Origin: an uncultured Clostridia bacterium
Lineage (GTDB): Bacteria > Bacillota > Clostridia > UMGS1883
Direction: 5' to 3'
Assembly (NCBI GenBank): GCA_934454525.1
Contig: CAKSFM010000011.1
Span: 1 to 64,000, forward strand
Length of the DNA stretch: 64,000 bases
This document shows, piece by piece, positions 34,684 through 43,687 of the stretch. Numbering within the stretch: the first letter of the stretch is position 1; each line of letters begins with the position of its first letter. The notes below the pieces were generated by a model, which was given only the letters and a program-made list of their open reading frames with translations, searched no databases and was not told where the DNA came from. The translations under genes and the position numbers were made by a program.

Positions 34684-34712
34684 ATTATATGCAGTTAACC
34701 CTGTCTTGTCAA
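34684..34712 (-). promoter_or_regulatory. Sigma-A promoter of recA
   Basis: Minus strand: perfect TTGACA (34712-34707), 17 bases, perfect TATAAT (34689-34684). The -35 box overlaps the stop codon of the upstream cinA-type gene. A consensus promoter held down by LexA is the expected SOS arrangement. Confidence 0.93.
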
Positions 34713-35200
34713 GACATTTTTTTCAAAATTTTCAGAATCATTTCAAACACATGGCAGCAAGTCTGTGTCCGCACCTCGCTGCGTGTGCCGCTGAGCAAAA
34801 GCCGCGCCCCCGCACCGCCGCCGTCATACGCCGCAGCTATATACACGAGTCCAACCGGTTTTTCGGGCGTTCCGCCGCCCGGACCTGCAATCCCCGTCAC
34901 GCTGACGGCAATATCGGCGCCGCTCACGCGCTTTGCCCCCTGCGCCATTTCCGCTGCTGTTTCGGAACTGACAGCTCCGACAGACGCAAGCGTTTCCTTT
35001 TTCACTCCGATAAGGCTCTGCTTTGCTTCATTTGCATATGTTATAAATCCGAAGCCGTACACATCGCTCGCACCCGGAACTGACGTTATCAGTTCGCCGA
35101 GCATGCCGCCCGTGCAGCTTTCTGCCGTGGCAAGCGTTTTTCCGCTTTTTGCAAGCGCTTCAACGGTTTGTTTTGCAAGCTCTGTAATATCGCTGTTCAT
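34709..35200 (-). CDS. CinA C-terminal-type nicotinamide-nucleotide amidase
   Basis: A 163-residue protein of the PncC/CinA C-terminal family that deamidates NMN to nicotinic acid mononucleotide in NAD recycling. Signature LATAESCTGGMLGELITSVPG near residue 24-44, YANEAKQSLIGV, SGADIAVSVTGIAGPGGGTP. Only the C-terminal domain is encoded; the N-terminal molybdopterin-like domain of full CinA is missing, as in stand-alone PncC. GGAGG in the thiI end serves as its ribosome site. cinA next to recA is a common Firmicute order. Confidence 0.9.
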   Translation of the reverse strand: MNSDITELAKQTVEALAKSGKTLATAESCTGGMLGELITSVPGASDVYGFGFITYANEAKQSLIGVKKETLASVGAVSSETAAEMAQGAKRVSGADIAVSVTGIAGPGGGTPEKPVGLVYIAAAYDGGGAGARLLLSGTRSEVRTQTCCHVFEMILKILKKMS

Positions 35201-35204
35201 GGCA

Positions 35205-36383
35205 TTAATCCTCCGGTTCGATAAGAACCCATTCTGTTTCTTCAACTGCCTTGTTTACCCAGTATTCCATATCTATTTTATTCTGACTTTCGGCAATGCT
35301 TTCAATCGTCGGCTTCAGAGTGGGATGCTTGGGAACGAAAACGGTGCAGCAATCTTCATACGGCAGAATCGATGTTTCAAACGTTCCGATTTTCCGCGCG
35401 ATTTCCACGATTTCGTTTTTATCCATTCCGATAAGCGGACGGAACACCGGCATACTTACACATTCATTTGTTACGGCAAGCGCATGAATCGTCTGACTTG
35501 CGACCTGCCCAAGGCTTTCGCCGGTGATAAGTGCGATTGAACCGTGCTTTTTCGCAATGCGCTCGGCAGTCATCATCATCATTCTGCGCATAATAAGGGT
35601 GAGGTGTTCTTCGGGGCAGTTATCACGGATTGCAAGCTGCTGCTCTGTAAACGGAACTATATACAAATTAAATTTTCCCGTAAACGATGCAACTATTTTT
35701 GCAAGAGAAATAACCTTTTCCTTTGCGCGTTCGCTTGTATACGGCGGACTGAAGAAATGCACCGCGTCAATTTCAACGCCGCGCTTTGCCATCATCCATG
35801 CAGACACCGGACTGTCGATTCCTCCGGAGAGAAGCGCCGTTGCCTTGCCGCCTGCACCCGTCGGCATTCCGCCGAAGCCTTTGCAGCGCGCACTGTCAGT
35901 ATAAACATATGCTTCCGCGTCACGGATTTCAACGCGAACGGTTACATCGGGATTCTGCACATCAACCGATATCCCCCGGCATCTTTCCAGGATTGCTCCG
36001 CCCATATCGCGGCTGATTTCCGGTGATTTAAACGGGAATTTTTTATCACTGCGCTTTGATTCCACCTTAAAGGTTTTCGCAAACCGCATATTTTCGGCAA
36101 TATAATCTGCTCCGTCCGTAAGAATAACGTTCATATCCTTGGCAAAAACTCCTGCCTTTGCAATAAAAACAATTCCGAAAACCTTTTTGAGCTTTTCTTC
36201 AAGAATATCCGTATCTGCGCCGTCCTGCGGCTCGATATAAATAACCGCCTGCGACTTGCGGACAGATTTAATCAGTTTGCCTGCCGCATTTTTTATGTTC
36301 TTTATAAGGAGATCTTCAAAACGGCTTCTGTTAAGTCCTTTGAGAATTATTTCCCCGTATTTTACCAAAATTACTTCCTTCAT
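35205..36383 (-). CDS. thiI: tRNA 4-thiouridine synthase ThiI
   Basis: A 392-residue ThiI, which adenylates U8 of tRNA and transfers sulfur to give s4U, and in some bacteria also takes part in thiazole synthesis. N-terminal VKYGEIILKGLNRSRFED, THUMP domain (about 60-165), PP-loop ATALLSGGIDSPVSAWMMAK (about 179-198). It has no C-terminal rhodanese domain, as usual for Firmicutes, where the cysteine desulfurase NifZ hands sulfur on directly. ATG overlaps the desulfurase stop by four bases. Confidence 0.95.
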   Translation of the reverse strand: MKEVILVKYGEIILKGLNRSRFEDLLIKNIKNAAGKLIKSVRKSQAVIYIEPQDGADTDILEEKLKKVFGIVFIAKAGVFAKDMNVILTDGADYIAENMRFAKTFKVESKRSDKKFPFKSPEISRDMGGAILERCRGISVDVQNPDVTVRVEIRDAEAYVYTDSARCKGFGGMPTGAGGKATALLSGGIDSPVSAWMMAKRGVEIDAVHFFSPPYTSERAKEKVISLAKIVASFTGKFNLYIVPFTEQQLAIRDNCPEEHLTLIMRRMMMMTAERIAKKHGSIALITGESLGQVASQTIHALAVTNECVSMPVFRPLIGMDKNEIVEIARKIGTFETSILPYEDCCTVFVPKHPTLKPTIESIAESQNKIDMEYWVNKAVEETEWVLIEPED

Positions 36384-37489
36384 CTTCTCAGACCTTTCAC
36401 GATTTTGTTTACCGCTCCGCAAACCTGCTGCGCTTCCTCAATTGTGTTATAGCGCGACAGGCTGAACCGGATGGCATTGTCGGCAAGCTTTGCGCCCATC
36501 GCCGCAAGCACATGGCTTCCGTGCGAACCTGATGAGCACGCCGAGCCGCTCGATACGCATATTCCCTCATTCGAAAGTGCGTTGAGCATTATCTCCGAAC
36601 GGATTTTTTCAAATGATATATTCACGATGTACGGACTTTCCTTGCCTCCGCCGTTATGCACTGTGCCGTCAATCTTCAAAAGCTCGTCCAAAAGCAGCGA
36701 TTTTATTTCCGCGGCGCGCACGGCATCGCTTTCCGAAAGCAGCTCGCACGCTGCGGCAAAGCCGCATATTCCGCTGATATTTTCCGTTCCGCTTCTGATA
36801 TTTTTCTCCTGACCGCCGCCGAAAACATGTCCTTTAAGAGCTGTGCCTTTTCTGACATAAAGTGCTCCCACGCCTTTAGGTCCGTGGATTTTGTGGCTGC
36901 TCACGCTTGCAAGGTCAATTCCCCATTTTGACGGATAAAACGGCACATGACCGAAAGACTGCACCGCGTCAACATGCAGAAGAGCGCGCGGCGCAATCCC
37001 GGTTATCGCCGCTTTGAGCCGTTCAACAGGCATAATTGCACCCGTTTCATTATTAACGTGCATAACGCTCACAAGGCTTGTATCGCGGCTGACAGCATTT
37101 AAAATATCTTCCTCCGCGATACTCCCATCGCTGTGCGGTTTGACATATACGACCTCAAAGCCTGCCTGTTCCAGATTTTCAAAGCATCGCAGTACCGCCG
37201 GATGCTCGATTGCGGTTGTTACAAGCCGCCTGCCCTTTTTTATATTTGCCGCGCCGAAAATTGAAATATTGTCGCTCTCGGTTCCGCCGGACGTGAAATA
37301 AAGCTCATCGGGGCGGACAGCCATTGCAGATGCAACCGTGCGCCGCGCTCCGTCAAGCTCCTTCGCCGCAGCCAATCCGAGCATGTGCCTGCTTGAAGGA
37401 TTGCCGAAGCAGCTTTTCATGCTTTCGTGCACTGCTGCAATTACCTCCGGTGCTGGAGGGGTTGTTGCAGAATTGTCAAAATATATCAT
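36380..37489 (-). CDS. Cysteine desulfurase, NifS/NifZ type, linked to ThiI
   Basis: A 369-residue PLP enzyme releasing sulfur from cysteine. YFDNSATTPPAPEV at the start, TSGGTESDNISIFGA, the PLP Lys in VSSHKIHGPKGVGALYV (about residue 203), and the active-site Cys loop SSGSACSSGSHGSHVL (about 320-335). Overlapping translation with thiI indicates that its sulfur goes to tRNA thiolation, as NifZ-ThiI in Bacillus. No iscU or sufU scaffold gene is near. Confidence 0.92.
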   Translation of the reverse strand: MIYFDNSATTPPAPEVIAAVHESMKSCFGNPSSRHMLGLAAAKELDGARRTVASAMAVRPDELYFTSGGTESDNISIFGAANIKKGRRLVTTAIEHPAVLRCFENLEQAGFEVVYVKPHSDGSIAEEDILNAVSRDTSLVSVMHVNNETGAIMPVERLKAAITGIAPRALLHVDAVQSFGHVPFYPSKWGIDLASVSSHKIHGPKGVGALYVRKGTALKGHVFGGGQEKNIRSGTENISGICGFAAACELLSESDAVRAAEIKSLLLDELLKIDGTVHNGGGKESPYIVNISFEKIRSEIMLNALSNEGICVSSGSACSSGSHGSHVLAAMGAKLADNAIRFSLSRYNTIEEAQQVCGAVNKIVKGLRR

Positions 37490-37503
37490 AAGTCATTTCC
37501 CTT

Positions 37504-39693
37504 TTATTTATTTTCAAACAGTGAGAGCTGAACTGCCTTGCTGTCCTCATCCTTAAGATAGTACCCGGATGACGGAATTGACCGCGCCTCATACCCGTCA
37601 GTACTCTTAAGGCAGCTCTCCGGCACAACCATATCACGCAGAAGTGATTTCCTGCGCATTGTCATAACCTGAACGCCCTGTGAGGAGCGGCTGGTTTTTG
37701 TTAAAATATCGGCAGTGTTGAACACAACGCATTTATCGATATTGCTCAGAAGCGCAATTTTGCGTTCCTCAGCGCAGTACAGCGCCGCAACAAGCTCTCC
37801 TTTTCCGTATGCTCCCGTAAGGCGCTTTCTGTTTGTTTTTGTTTCATAGCTCTTCATGTCGATTTTTGCAACCTTGCCGCTTTGGAAAGCAAACAGCATA
37901 AATCCGCCGTAATCATAAGCCGGCGTTGCGTAAACGATTTTTTCACCCGGCTCCGTGCCGATGATATTCGGCAGATAATCGCCGAGGGCGCTTGCCTTTG
38001 TGTCTGCAATGTCATAAAGCCGCATTTTGTAAACGTTCTGCCTGTCCGAGAAGAACAGCATATCTGATTTGTTTGTTGCGTCCGCCTCGCACAGGATTGC
38101 GTCACCCTCTTTAAGCTTCTGCTCCGCCGCTGCGCGCAGTGACACAAGCGTTATTTTCTTAAAGTAGTTGTCGCGCGTCATAAATACCTTAACATTGTAA
38201 TCCTCAATATAGCTTTCTTCAGGCTCGGCCTCCGTCTGCGGAGCGTCGATTACAACGGTTTTCCTGTCTTTGCCATACTTTTTCGAAATTTCGGCAATCT
38301 GCGATGAAATAAGTTTTCTGATACGCGCATCACTGCCTGCCGTTTTGCGCAGGGCTGCGATTTCGGCAATCAGCTTTTCTATTTCGGAGGTGCGCTTGAC
38401 AATATAATCCTTATTTAGATTACGCAGCTTTATTTCCGCAACAAATTCCGCCTGGATTTCATCAATTCCGAAACCCTCCATAAGGTTCGGAACAACCTGC
38501 GAATCATCAGGCGTGTTTCTCACAATATAAATTGCCTTGTCAATATCGAGAAGTATTTTTTCAAGTCCCTGCAAAAGATGCAGTCTTTCTTCTTTTTTAT
38601 CAATATCGAAATTCAGGCGGCGGCGGATGCAGTCGGTTCTGAACAGAATCCACTCGTGCAGAATCTCTCTTATTCCCATAACGCGCGGCTCTCCGCCGAT
38701 AAGAATGTTGAAATTGCAGCTATAGGAATCCTCAAGCGGCGTAAGCTTGAAAAGGCGCGTCATCAGCCTCTCGGGATCGGTTCCGCGCTTAAGCTCCAGC
38801 GTGATTTTCAGTCCCGTTTTATCCGTTTCATCGCGGACATCATTAATGTCACGCAGCTTTCCGCCCTTAATCAGTTCGGCAAGCTTGTCGATAATCGCCT
38901 CAACCGTTGTGCTGTACGGAATTTCGGTAATTTCGATTATGTTCTGTTTTTTCACATAATTGTACTTTGAGCGGACGCGCACACTGCCGCGCCCCGTTTC
39001 ATATATTTTACCGAGCGCTTCATCATCGCGCAGCAGAAATGCGCCCGTTGAAAAATCAGGTCCTTTGATATATTCCGAAAGGTCCGCCTTGGGATCCTTT
39101 ATATATGCTTCGGTTGCTTCACATATTTCGCGCAGATTAAAGCTTGCGATATTGCTTGCCATTCCGACCGCTATTCCCTGGTTCGGGTTTACGAGAATGT
39201 TCGGAAAAGCCGTTGGCAGCAGGGTGGGCTCTTTCATTGTGCCGTCATAATTATCGACAAACTCAACTGTGTTTTTGTCAATGTCACCGAAAATTTCGTT
39301 GCATATCGGCATGAGCTTAACCTCGGTATATCTCGAAGCGGCGTATGCCATATCGCGGCTGTACTGGCGGCCGAAGTTACCCTTGGAATCCACAAACGGA
39401 TGCAAAAGCGCCTGGTTTCCCTCAGTAAGGCGCACCATTGTTTCATAAATAGCCGCGTCACCGTGGGGATTGAGCTTCATCGTCTGCCCGACAACGTTCG
39501 CACTTTTGGTGCGTGTGCTTCCCAGAAGCTTCATTTTATACATTGTATACAAAAGCTTTCTGTGCGATGGCTTAAAACCATCGATTTCGGGAATGGCGCG
39601 TGATATTATTACGCTCATGGCATAGGGCATGTAATTCTTTTCAAGCGTTTCTGTTATGCCCTCCTGCGTCATAAGTATGTTTTCATTTTCCAT
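37504..39693 (-). CDS. Type II topoisomerase A subunit (ParC/GyrA-like), solitary
   Basis: A 729-residue DNA-cleaving subunit. Catalytic domain with ALPEIDGFKPS-like AIPEIDGFKPSHRKLLYTMY, and the active-site Tyr in AASRYTEVKLM (about residue 120); coiled-coil tower (about 355-470); C-terminal beta-pinwheel (about 490-715) shorter than in GyrA. The classical GyrA box QRRGGxG is not found; KTNRKRLTGAYGKGE occupies a comparable place, which favours a topoisomerase IV-like decatenase. No parE or gyrB partner lies upstream or downstream, which is unusual. Starts at ATG 39693 after GGAGG, with its own promoter. Confidence 0.85.
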   Translation of the reverse strand: MENENILMTQEGITETLEKNYMPYAMSVIISRAIPEIDGFKPSHRKLLYTMYKMKLLGSTRTKSANVVGQTMKLNPHGDAAIYETMVRLTEGNQALLHPFVDSKGNFGRQYSRDMAYAASRYTEVKLMPICNEIFGDIDKNTVEFVDNYDGTMKEPTLLPTAFPNILVNPNQGIAVGMASNIASFNLREICEATEAYIKDPKADLSEYIKGPDFSTGAFLLRDDEALGKIYETGRGSVRVRSKYNYVKKQNIIEITEIPYSTTVEAIIDKLAELIKGGKLRDINDVRDETDKTGLKITLELKRGTDPERLMTRLFKLTPLEDSYSCNFNILIGGEPRVMGIREILHEWILFRTDCIRRRLNFDIDKKEERLHLLQGLEKILLDIDKAIYIVRNTPDDSQVVPNLMEGFGIDEIQAEFVAEIKLRNLNKDYIVKRTSEIEKLIAEIAALRKTAGSDARIRKLISSQIAEISKKYGKDRKTVVIDAPQTEAEPEESYIEDYNVKVFMTRDNYFKKITLVSLRAAAEQKLKEGDAILCEADATNKSDMLFFSDRQNVYKMRLYDIADTKASALGDYLPNIIGTEPGEKIVYATPAYDYGGFMLFAFQSGKVAKIDMKSYETKTNRKRLTGAYGKGELVAALYCAEERKIALLSNIDKCVVFNTADILTKTSRSSQGVQVMTMRRKSLLRDMVVPESCLKSTDGYEARSIPSSGYYLKDEDSKAVQLSLFENK

Positions 39694-39752
39694 TACTCGT
39701 TCCTCCGTTGTGCAGGCTCCTCGTGCGGAACCGAAAATCACATTTAAAATTT

Positions 39753-39781
39753 ATTATAGCACAAAAAATGTCTTTTGTCTA
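39753..39781 (-). promoter_or_regulatory. Sigma-A promoter for the topoisomerase gene
   Basis: Minus strand: TAGACA (39781-39776), 17 bases, TATAAT (39758-39753). It is in the short gap after the MATE gene. Confidence 0.75.
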
Positions 39782-39789
39782 TTATATAA

Positions 39790-41265
39790 TTAATGAAATT
39801 TTTCATTCTCTGTAGGTTTTTCGTCAGCCAATTTACCGATTTTCTTTCCGGATGATCCGTGTTCCCCGGCAACAGTGATAATCACACCCGGCTTTGACGG
39901 CTTCAGTGCCGCAGCGCCGGCAGCGTCCGATATAATCTGTTTTGCCTTGCTGACATAATTATTTCCGAGAAACTGACGGTAAAACACTGCTCCGACAGCG
40001 CTCGTCAGCACTTCCGTCACGGGGAAGGTCAGCCAGAAGCGGTTCAGTCCGAACCGCGAGAAAACATACCCGAGAGGAACAAACAGCACAACCGTCCTGA
40101 TTACGGTCAGGGCAGAGCTTTTCAGACTGGACCCCACCGCCTGAAAGAACACAGGGAAAATCAAAGATGTGACCATCGGCAAAAAACTGATGCCGACAAA
40201 CCGGAAACCGATTCTGCCGATTTCTATCACCTGCGCGTCTTTTGTGAACACCCTGAGCATTTGCGCCGGAACAGAGAGAAAGCACAGCGTTCCGAACGCC
40301 ATCAGCACAAGTCCGAACAGAACCGATGCCGAGAGCGTTTTTCTGCAGCGGTCAATGTTTCCCGCGGCATAGTTGTAGCTTATAATCGGAACAATGCAGG
40401 TCTGCATTGCACCGAGAGGAATGAAAAAGAATGTCTGCCATTTATAGTAAAGTCCGAGTGCCGTGACGGCATAATCACTGAAAGACGCCAGAATCAGATT
40501 CAGACCCAGTATGTAAAAGGTATATGCCGACTGCATCAGAATATTCGGAATCCCGAGCCGGAAAATCTTTGATGTATGGTGCGGGAAAACCTTTGCCCTT
40601 GGTGGCTTGCGGAATCCCTTTTTCATAACGACAAGCGCTGACGCAATCTGCCCGGCAACGGTTGCAGCGGCAGCCCCGGCAATGCCCATTTCGGGCAATC
40701 CGAACAGGCCGAAAATCAGAATCGGATCAAGCAGAATATTCGTAACCGCGCCGATAATCTGCGCAACCATCGGCGTTTTCATATCGCCGCCTGACTGCAG
40801 CACCTTTGTCCATATGCTTTCCAGAAACAGTCCGAAGCTGAACACGCAGACAATTCTTCCATATACCGTAACATCGCGAATGACAGCCTCCGATTCGGTT
40901 GACATCCGTGCATAGGAAGGCATAATCAGCAGGCAGATCACTGCAAAGATAAACCACAGCGCGATTGCCAGGGGTGTTCCCGTTCCGGCATATTCATCCG
41001 CTTCTTTTTTGTTTCCCGTGCCGAGCTTTGCCGCCATAACCGTGTTAATCCCCACGCCTGTTCCGACCGCAAAGGCAATCATTAAAAGCTGCATCGGATA
41101 AATTATGGATAATGCCGTCAGTCCGGAATCGGAATATCTGCCCACAAAAAGGCTGTCAACAATATTATAAAGCGCCTGAATAAGCTGCGCCAGCATAACC
41201 GGCGGAGCAAGACGCAGCAGAATTTCACTGATTTTCTCCGTTCCGAACATATCTGTCTGATTCAT
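39790..41265 (-). CDS. MATE-family exporter with kinase-like C-terminal remnant
   Basis: A 491-residue multidrug/metabolite exporter with twelve predicted membrane segments in two MATE halves (ALYNIVDSLFVGRYSDSGLT; PMQLLMIAFAVGTGVGINTV; FRLGIPNILMQSAYTFYI). Residues 1-445 are ordinary MATE. The last ~45 residues add PGVIITVAGEHGSSGKKIGK, which matches the start of cytidylate-kinase-like proteins (IIT-x-x-x-E-x-G-S-x-G-x-x-I-G), including a P-loop form, but breaks off right after it. This looks like a truncated fusion. Own promoter and a structured leader of about 110 bases upstream. Confidence 0.85.
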   Translation of the reverse strand: MNQTDMFGTEKISEILLRLAPPVMLAQLIQALYNIVDSLFVGRYSDSGLTALSIIYPMQLLMIAFAVGTGVGINTVMAAKLGTGNKKEADEYAGTGTPLAIALWFIFAVICLLIMPSYARMSTESEAVIRDVTVYGRIVCVFSFGLFLESIWTKVLQSGGDMKTPMVAQIIGAVTNILLDPILIFGLFGLPEMGIAGAAAATVAGQIASALVVMKKGFRKPPRAKVFPHHTSKIFRLGIPNILMQSAYTFYILGLNLILASFSDYAVTALGLYYKWQTFFFIPLGAMQTCIVPIISYNYAAGNIDRCRKTLSASVLFGLVLMAFGTLCFLSVPAQMLRVFTKDAQVIEIGRIGFRFVGISFLPMVTSLIFPVFFQAVGSSLKSSALTVIRTVVLFVPLGYVFSRFGLNRFWLTFPVTEVLTSAVGAVFYRQFLGNNYVSKAKQIISDAAGAAALKPSKPGVIITVAGEHGSSGKKIGKLADEKPTENEKFH

Positions 41266-41275
41266 TGCGTTTAAG

Positions 41276-41375
41276 TCTCCTTTTATGTTCCGGCAGATTC
41301 ACAGCAAAAAAACAGCAATACCGTTTATAAAGAAGTCATTATCGCTTGCTGCCGAAAATCACAGTTCCAGCGCAC
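41276..41375 (-). promoter_or_regulatory. Structured leader of the MATE gene, possible attenuator
   Basis: In minus-strand RNA, CGGCAGCAA near the 5' end can pair with TTGCTG directly before a run of seven T's (terminator-like), or alternatively with the later CTGCCG close to the ribosome site. The two pairings exclude each other. I do not recognise a known riboswitch. This is a fold-by-eye suggestion. Confidence 0.3.
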
Positions 41376-41404
41376 AATATATCATAATCGGATATGAAAG
41401 TCAA
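41376..41404 (-). promoter_or_regulatory. Sigma-A promoter for the MATE gene
   Basis: Minus strand: TTGACT (41404-41399), 17 bases, TATATT (41381-41376). The rest of the divergent spacer (41405-41500) is AT-rich, with a partial inverted repeat TTAATGAA/TTCATTAT near 41458-41476. Confidence 0.8.
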
Positions 41405-41500
41405 GCATTTGGCTTTGCTTATGGACACACAGTTTTTTACTGCGCCATATCAATTTAATTAATGAATATTTTCATTATTGAATTATCGGTGCATAAGATG

Positions 41501-41529
41501 TTGCATTTTGTAACTTCTTATGGTATACT
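41501..41529 (+). promoter_or_regulatory. Sigma-A promoter for the YoaK-like gene
   Basis: TTGCAT (41501-41506), 17 bases, TATACT (41524-41529), about 35 bases before the TTG start. Confidence 0.8.
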
Positions 41530-41564
41530 GTCTATCGTATTTTTTATATGGGAGATGATTTGAT

Positions 41565-42293
41565 TTGGCAGCAAAAACCGAAAGTAAATATTATCTCATA
41601 TGTGAAAGAAACTGGGTTTTTTACACACTCATCGGAATTGCGGGGTTTTTCGGTTCGTACACGTTTATGCTCCGCGGAAATGTATTCTGCAATGCGCAGA
41701 CGGGCAACGTTGTCCTTTTGGGACTTGCGCTCGGAAAAGGCGAATGGATGCGCGCACTTTACTATCTTATCCCCATCTCGGCATATCTTTTGGGCGCGTT
41801 TGTTTCGGAGCTTTTCCCAAACCCCGTGAAGCACCACTTCCCGATAAGGTGGGATACGCTTCTGATTATTATTGAAATGCTTGTTATTGCCGCACTCGGT
41901 TTTGTACCCGATTCGGCGCCTGTGCAGATTTCGCAGATTGCGATTAACTTTATTGCTTCAATGCAGTACAACACTTTCCGCCAGGCGGAGGGCGTTCCCA
42001 TGGCAACAACGTTTGCAACGAACCACATCAGGCAAATCGGCGTCGGACTTGCGCGCGAGCTTCGCCATCGGGGCGCAGTTGTGCCGGAATACAGAAAAAA
42101 GCTTATAAAGCATTTTAAAATGCTTGTATTCTTCCTTGCCGGCGCTGTTATAGGAACGGTTTTCTGCCGCATTATTGCAGGAAAAGCAATCTGGATGACG
42201 CTTGTTCCGTTTGCGGTTGTTCTTGCCGCATTTTTGCATGCTGATCTTTCAACCGAAAGAAAAATTCATGAAAACAAACCTGCCGGGCATTAA
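41565..42293 (+). CDS. YoaK/DUF1275 membrane protein
   Basis: A 242-residue protein with six predicted membrane segments and the DUF1275 pattern: TLIGIAGFFGSYTFMLRGNV, FCNAQTGNVVLLGLALGKGEW, and FIASMQYNTFRQAEGVPMAT followed by TTFATNHIRQIG. The family is widespread and uncharacterised; a transport role is assumed only from topology. The start is a TTG after GGGAG; an ATG slightly upstream is in another frame. Divergent from the MATE gene. Confidence 0.85.
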   Translation: MAAKTESKYYLICERNWVFYTLIGIAGFFGSYTFMLRGNVFCNAQTGNVVLLGLALGKGEWMRALYYLIPISAYLLGAFVSELFPNPVKHHFPIRWDTLLIIIEMLVIAALGFVPDSAPVQISQIAINFIASMQYNTFRQAEGVPMATTFATNHIRQIGVGLARELRHRGAVVPEYRKKLIKHFKMLVFFLAGAVIGTVFCRIIAGKAIWMTLVPFAVVLAAFLHADLSTERKIHENKPAGH

Positions 42294-42307
42294 TTCTCAT
42301 TCAATAT

Positions 42308-42335
42308 TTGACAAATCGAAAATCTGTGTTATAAT
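42308..42335 (+). promoter_or_regulatory. Sigma-A promoter for the CNNM/CorC-like gene
   Basis: TTGACA (42308-42313), 16 bases, TATAAT (42330-42335). Both boxes are perfect; the spacer is one base short of the optimum. Confidence 0.9.
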
Positions 42336-42373
42336 ATTATAAAATACAATAAAAAGAAGGAGTGATTGTCCGA

Positions 42374-43639
42374 ATGGACAGCGGCAGTATTATGCTGGAG
42401 GTAATTATTCTTGTAATTCTTTTAAGCTGTTCGGCGTACTTCAGTGCAACCGAAACGGCGTTTACCTCCTACAACCGCGCAAAAATGAAGAATGAAGCTG
42501 AGGACGGCGGCAAGCTTGCCGCGCTTGTTCTGAAGCTGAGCGAGAAATTTGAAAAATTGCTCGCAACGGTACTTATCGGCAACAACATCGTAAACATTGT
42601 GGCAACATCGCTTTCAACTGTTTTGTTTGTATCGCTCATAAAAAACAGCGAGCTTGCGGTTACGCTTTCAACAATTGTCATGACGCTTTCTGTGCTGATT
42701 TTCGGCGAAATAACGCCGAAGACGGTGGCAAAGCGTTCACCGGAGCGTTACGCAAAAAAATCGGCAAAGCTTTTAAACGGAATTATTGTTCTGCTCACGC
42801 CGCTCACGGCAGTGTTCAACATCTGGCAGCATTTCGTTATCAGAATGATGCATTCGGAGGACGGCTCTGGCGTTACCGAGGACGAAATCATAACCGTTGT
42901 TGAGGAAGCCGCAAACGGCGGTGAAATCGATGAGCAGGAAAGCGAGCTTATCAAAAACGTTATCAAATTCAGTGACCTTGACGTTAACGATATTCTGACG
43001 CCGCGCGTTGACGTTGAAGCAGTGGAAATCGGATGGGACAGGCAGCGCATTGCCGAGGTCTTTTCCGCAACGGAGTTTTCACGGCTGCCGGTTTATGAAG
43101 AAAATCTTGACAGTATTAAGGGCATCCTTTATCAGAAAGACTTTTACAATGATTCAACCGCGCCCGTTTCAGCGCTTGTGAAACCGGTTAAATTTATATT
43201 TTCCTCAATGAAAATTTCGCGGCTGCTGAAGCTGTTTCAGGAAACAAAGTGCCATATGGTTGTCGTTACGGATGAATACGGCGGCACGGAGGGTATCGTG
43301 ACCCTTGAAGATGTGCTTGAATCCCTTGTCGGCGAAATATACGATGAGCACGATGAGGTTATTGAGGATATCACAAGCCTCGGCGGCGATGACTATACGG
43401 TTGTCGGCGGCTGCAGTATCGACCGTTTTTACGAATATTTTAATCTTGAAGAAATTCCCGATGATTCGGACATAACGACAGTCAGCGGTTTTGCAGCTCA
43501 CAGTCTCGGCAAAATTCCCGATGACGGCGACACGTTTGATTACGAAAATCTGACGGTTACGGTCACAAAAACCGACAGCAACAGGGTTCTGGAGCTGAGG
43601 GTGCACAAGAATGAAAAACCGGAGGATTCGGAAGAATAA
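42374..43639 (+). CDS. CNNM/CorC-type membrane protein with CBS pair
   Basis: A 421-residue protein: DUF21 membrane domain with three or four helices (about 5-185, including CSAYFSATETAFTSYNRAK and ALVLKLSEKFEKLLATVLIGNNIVN as separate segments), a CBS domain pair (about 200-325, MDIxTPR-like NDILTPRVDVEA and TDEYGGTEGIVTLEDVLESL), and a C-terminal CorC_HlyC domain (about 335-415). Relatives are linked to magnesium export or sodium-magnesium exchange; older annotation calls them hemolysins. ATG at 42374 with AAGGAG; the GTG four codons earlier overlaps the ribosome site. Confidence 0.9.
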   Translation: MDSGSIMLEVIILVILLSCSAYFSATETAFTSYNRAKMKNEAEDGGKLAALVLKLSEKFEKLLATVLIGNNIVNIVATSLSTVLFVSLIKNSELAVTLSTIVMTLSVLIFGEITPKTVAKRSPERYAKKSAKLLNGIIVLLTPLTAVFNIWQHFVIRMMHSEDGSGVTEDEIITVVEEAANGGEIDEQESELIKNVIKFSDLDVNDILTPRVDVEAVEIGWDRQRIAEVFSATEFSRLPVYEENLDSIKGILYQKDFYNDSTAPVSALVKPVKFIFSSMKISRLLKLFQETKCHMVVVTDEYGGTEGIVTLEDVLESLVGEIYDEHDEVIEDITSLGGDDYTVVGGCSIDRFYEYFNLEEIPDDSDITTVSGFAAHSLGKIPDDGDTFDYENLTVTVTKTDSNRVLELRVHKNEKPEDSEE

Positions 43640-43651
43640 AAATAAGACACG

Positions 43652-43687
43652 AATATGCGGAAAGCCTGTCGCGGTTTTCCGCATATT
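43652..43687 (+). other. Hairpin between CNNM-like and BrkB-like genes
   Basis: A 12-bp stem AATATGCGGAAA/TTTCCGCATATT with a 12-base loop. No T-run follows, so it is probably not a full terminator; perhaps a partial barrier or mRNA-stability element within an operon. Confidence 0.5.
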
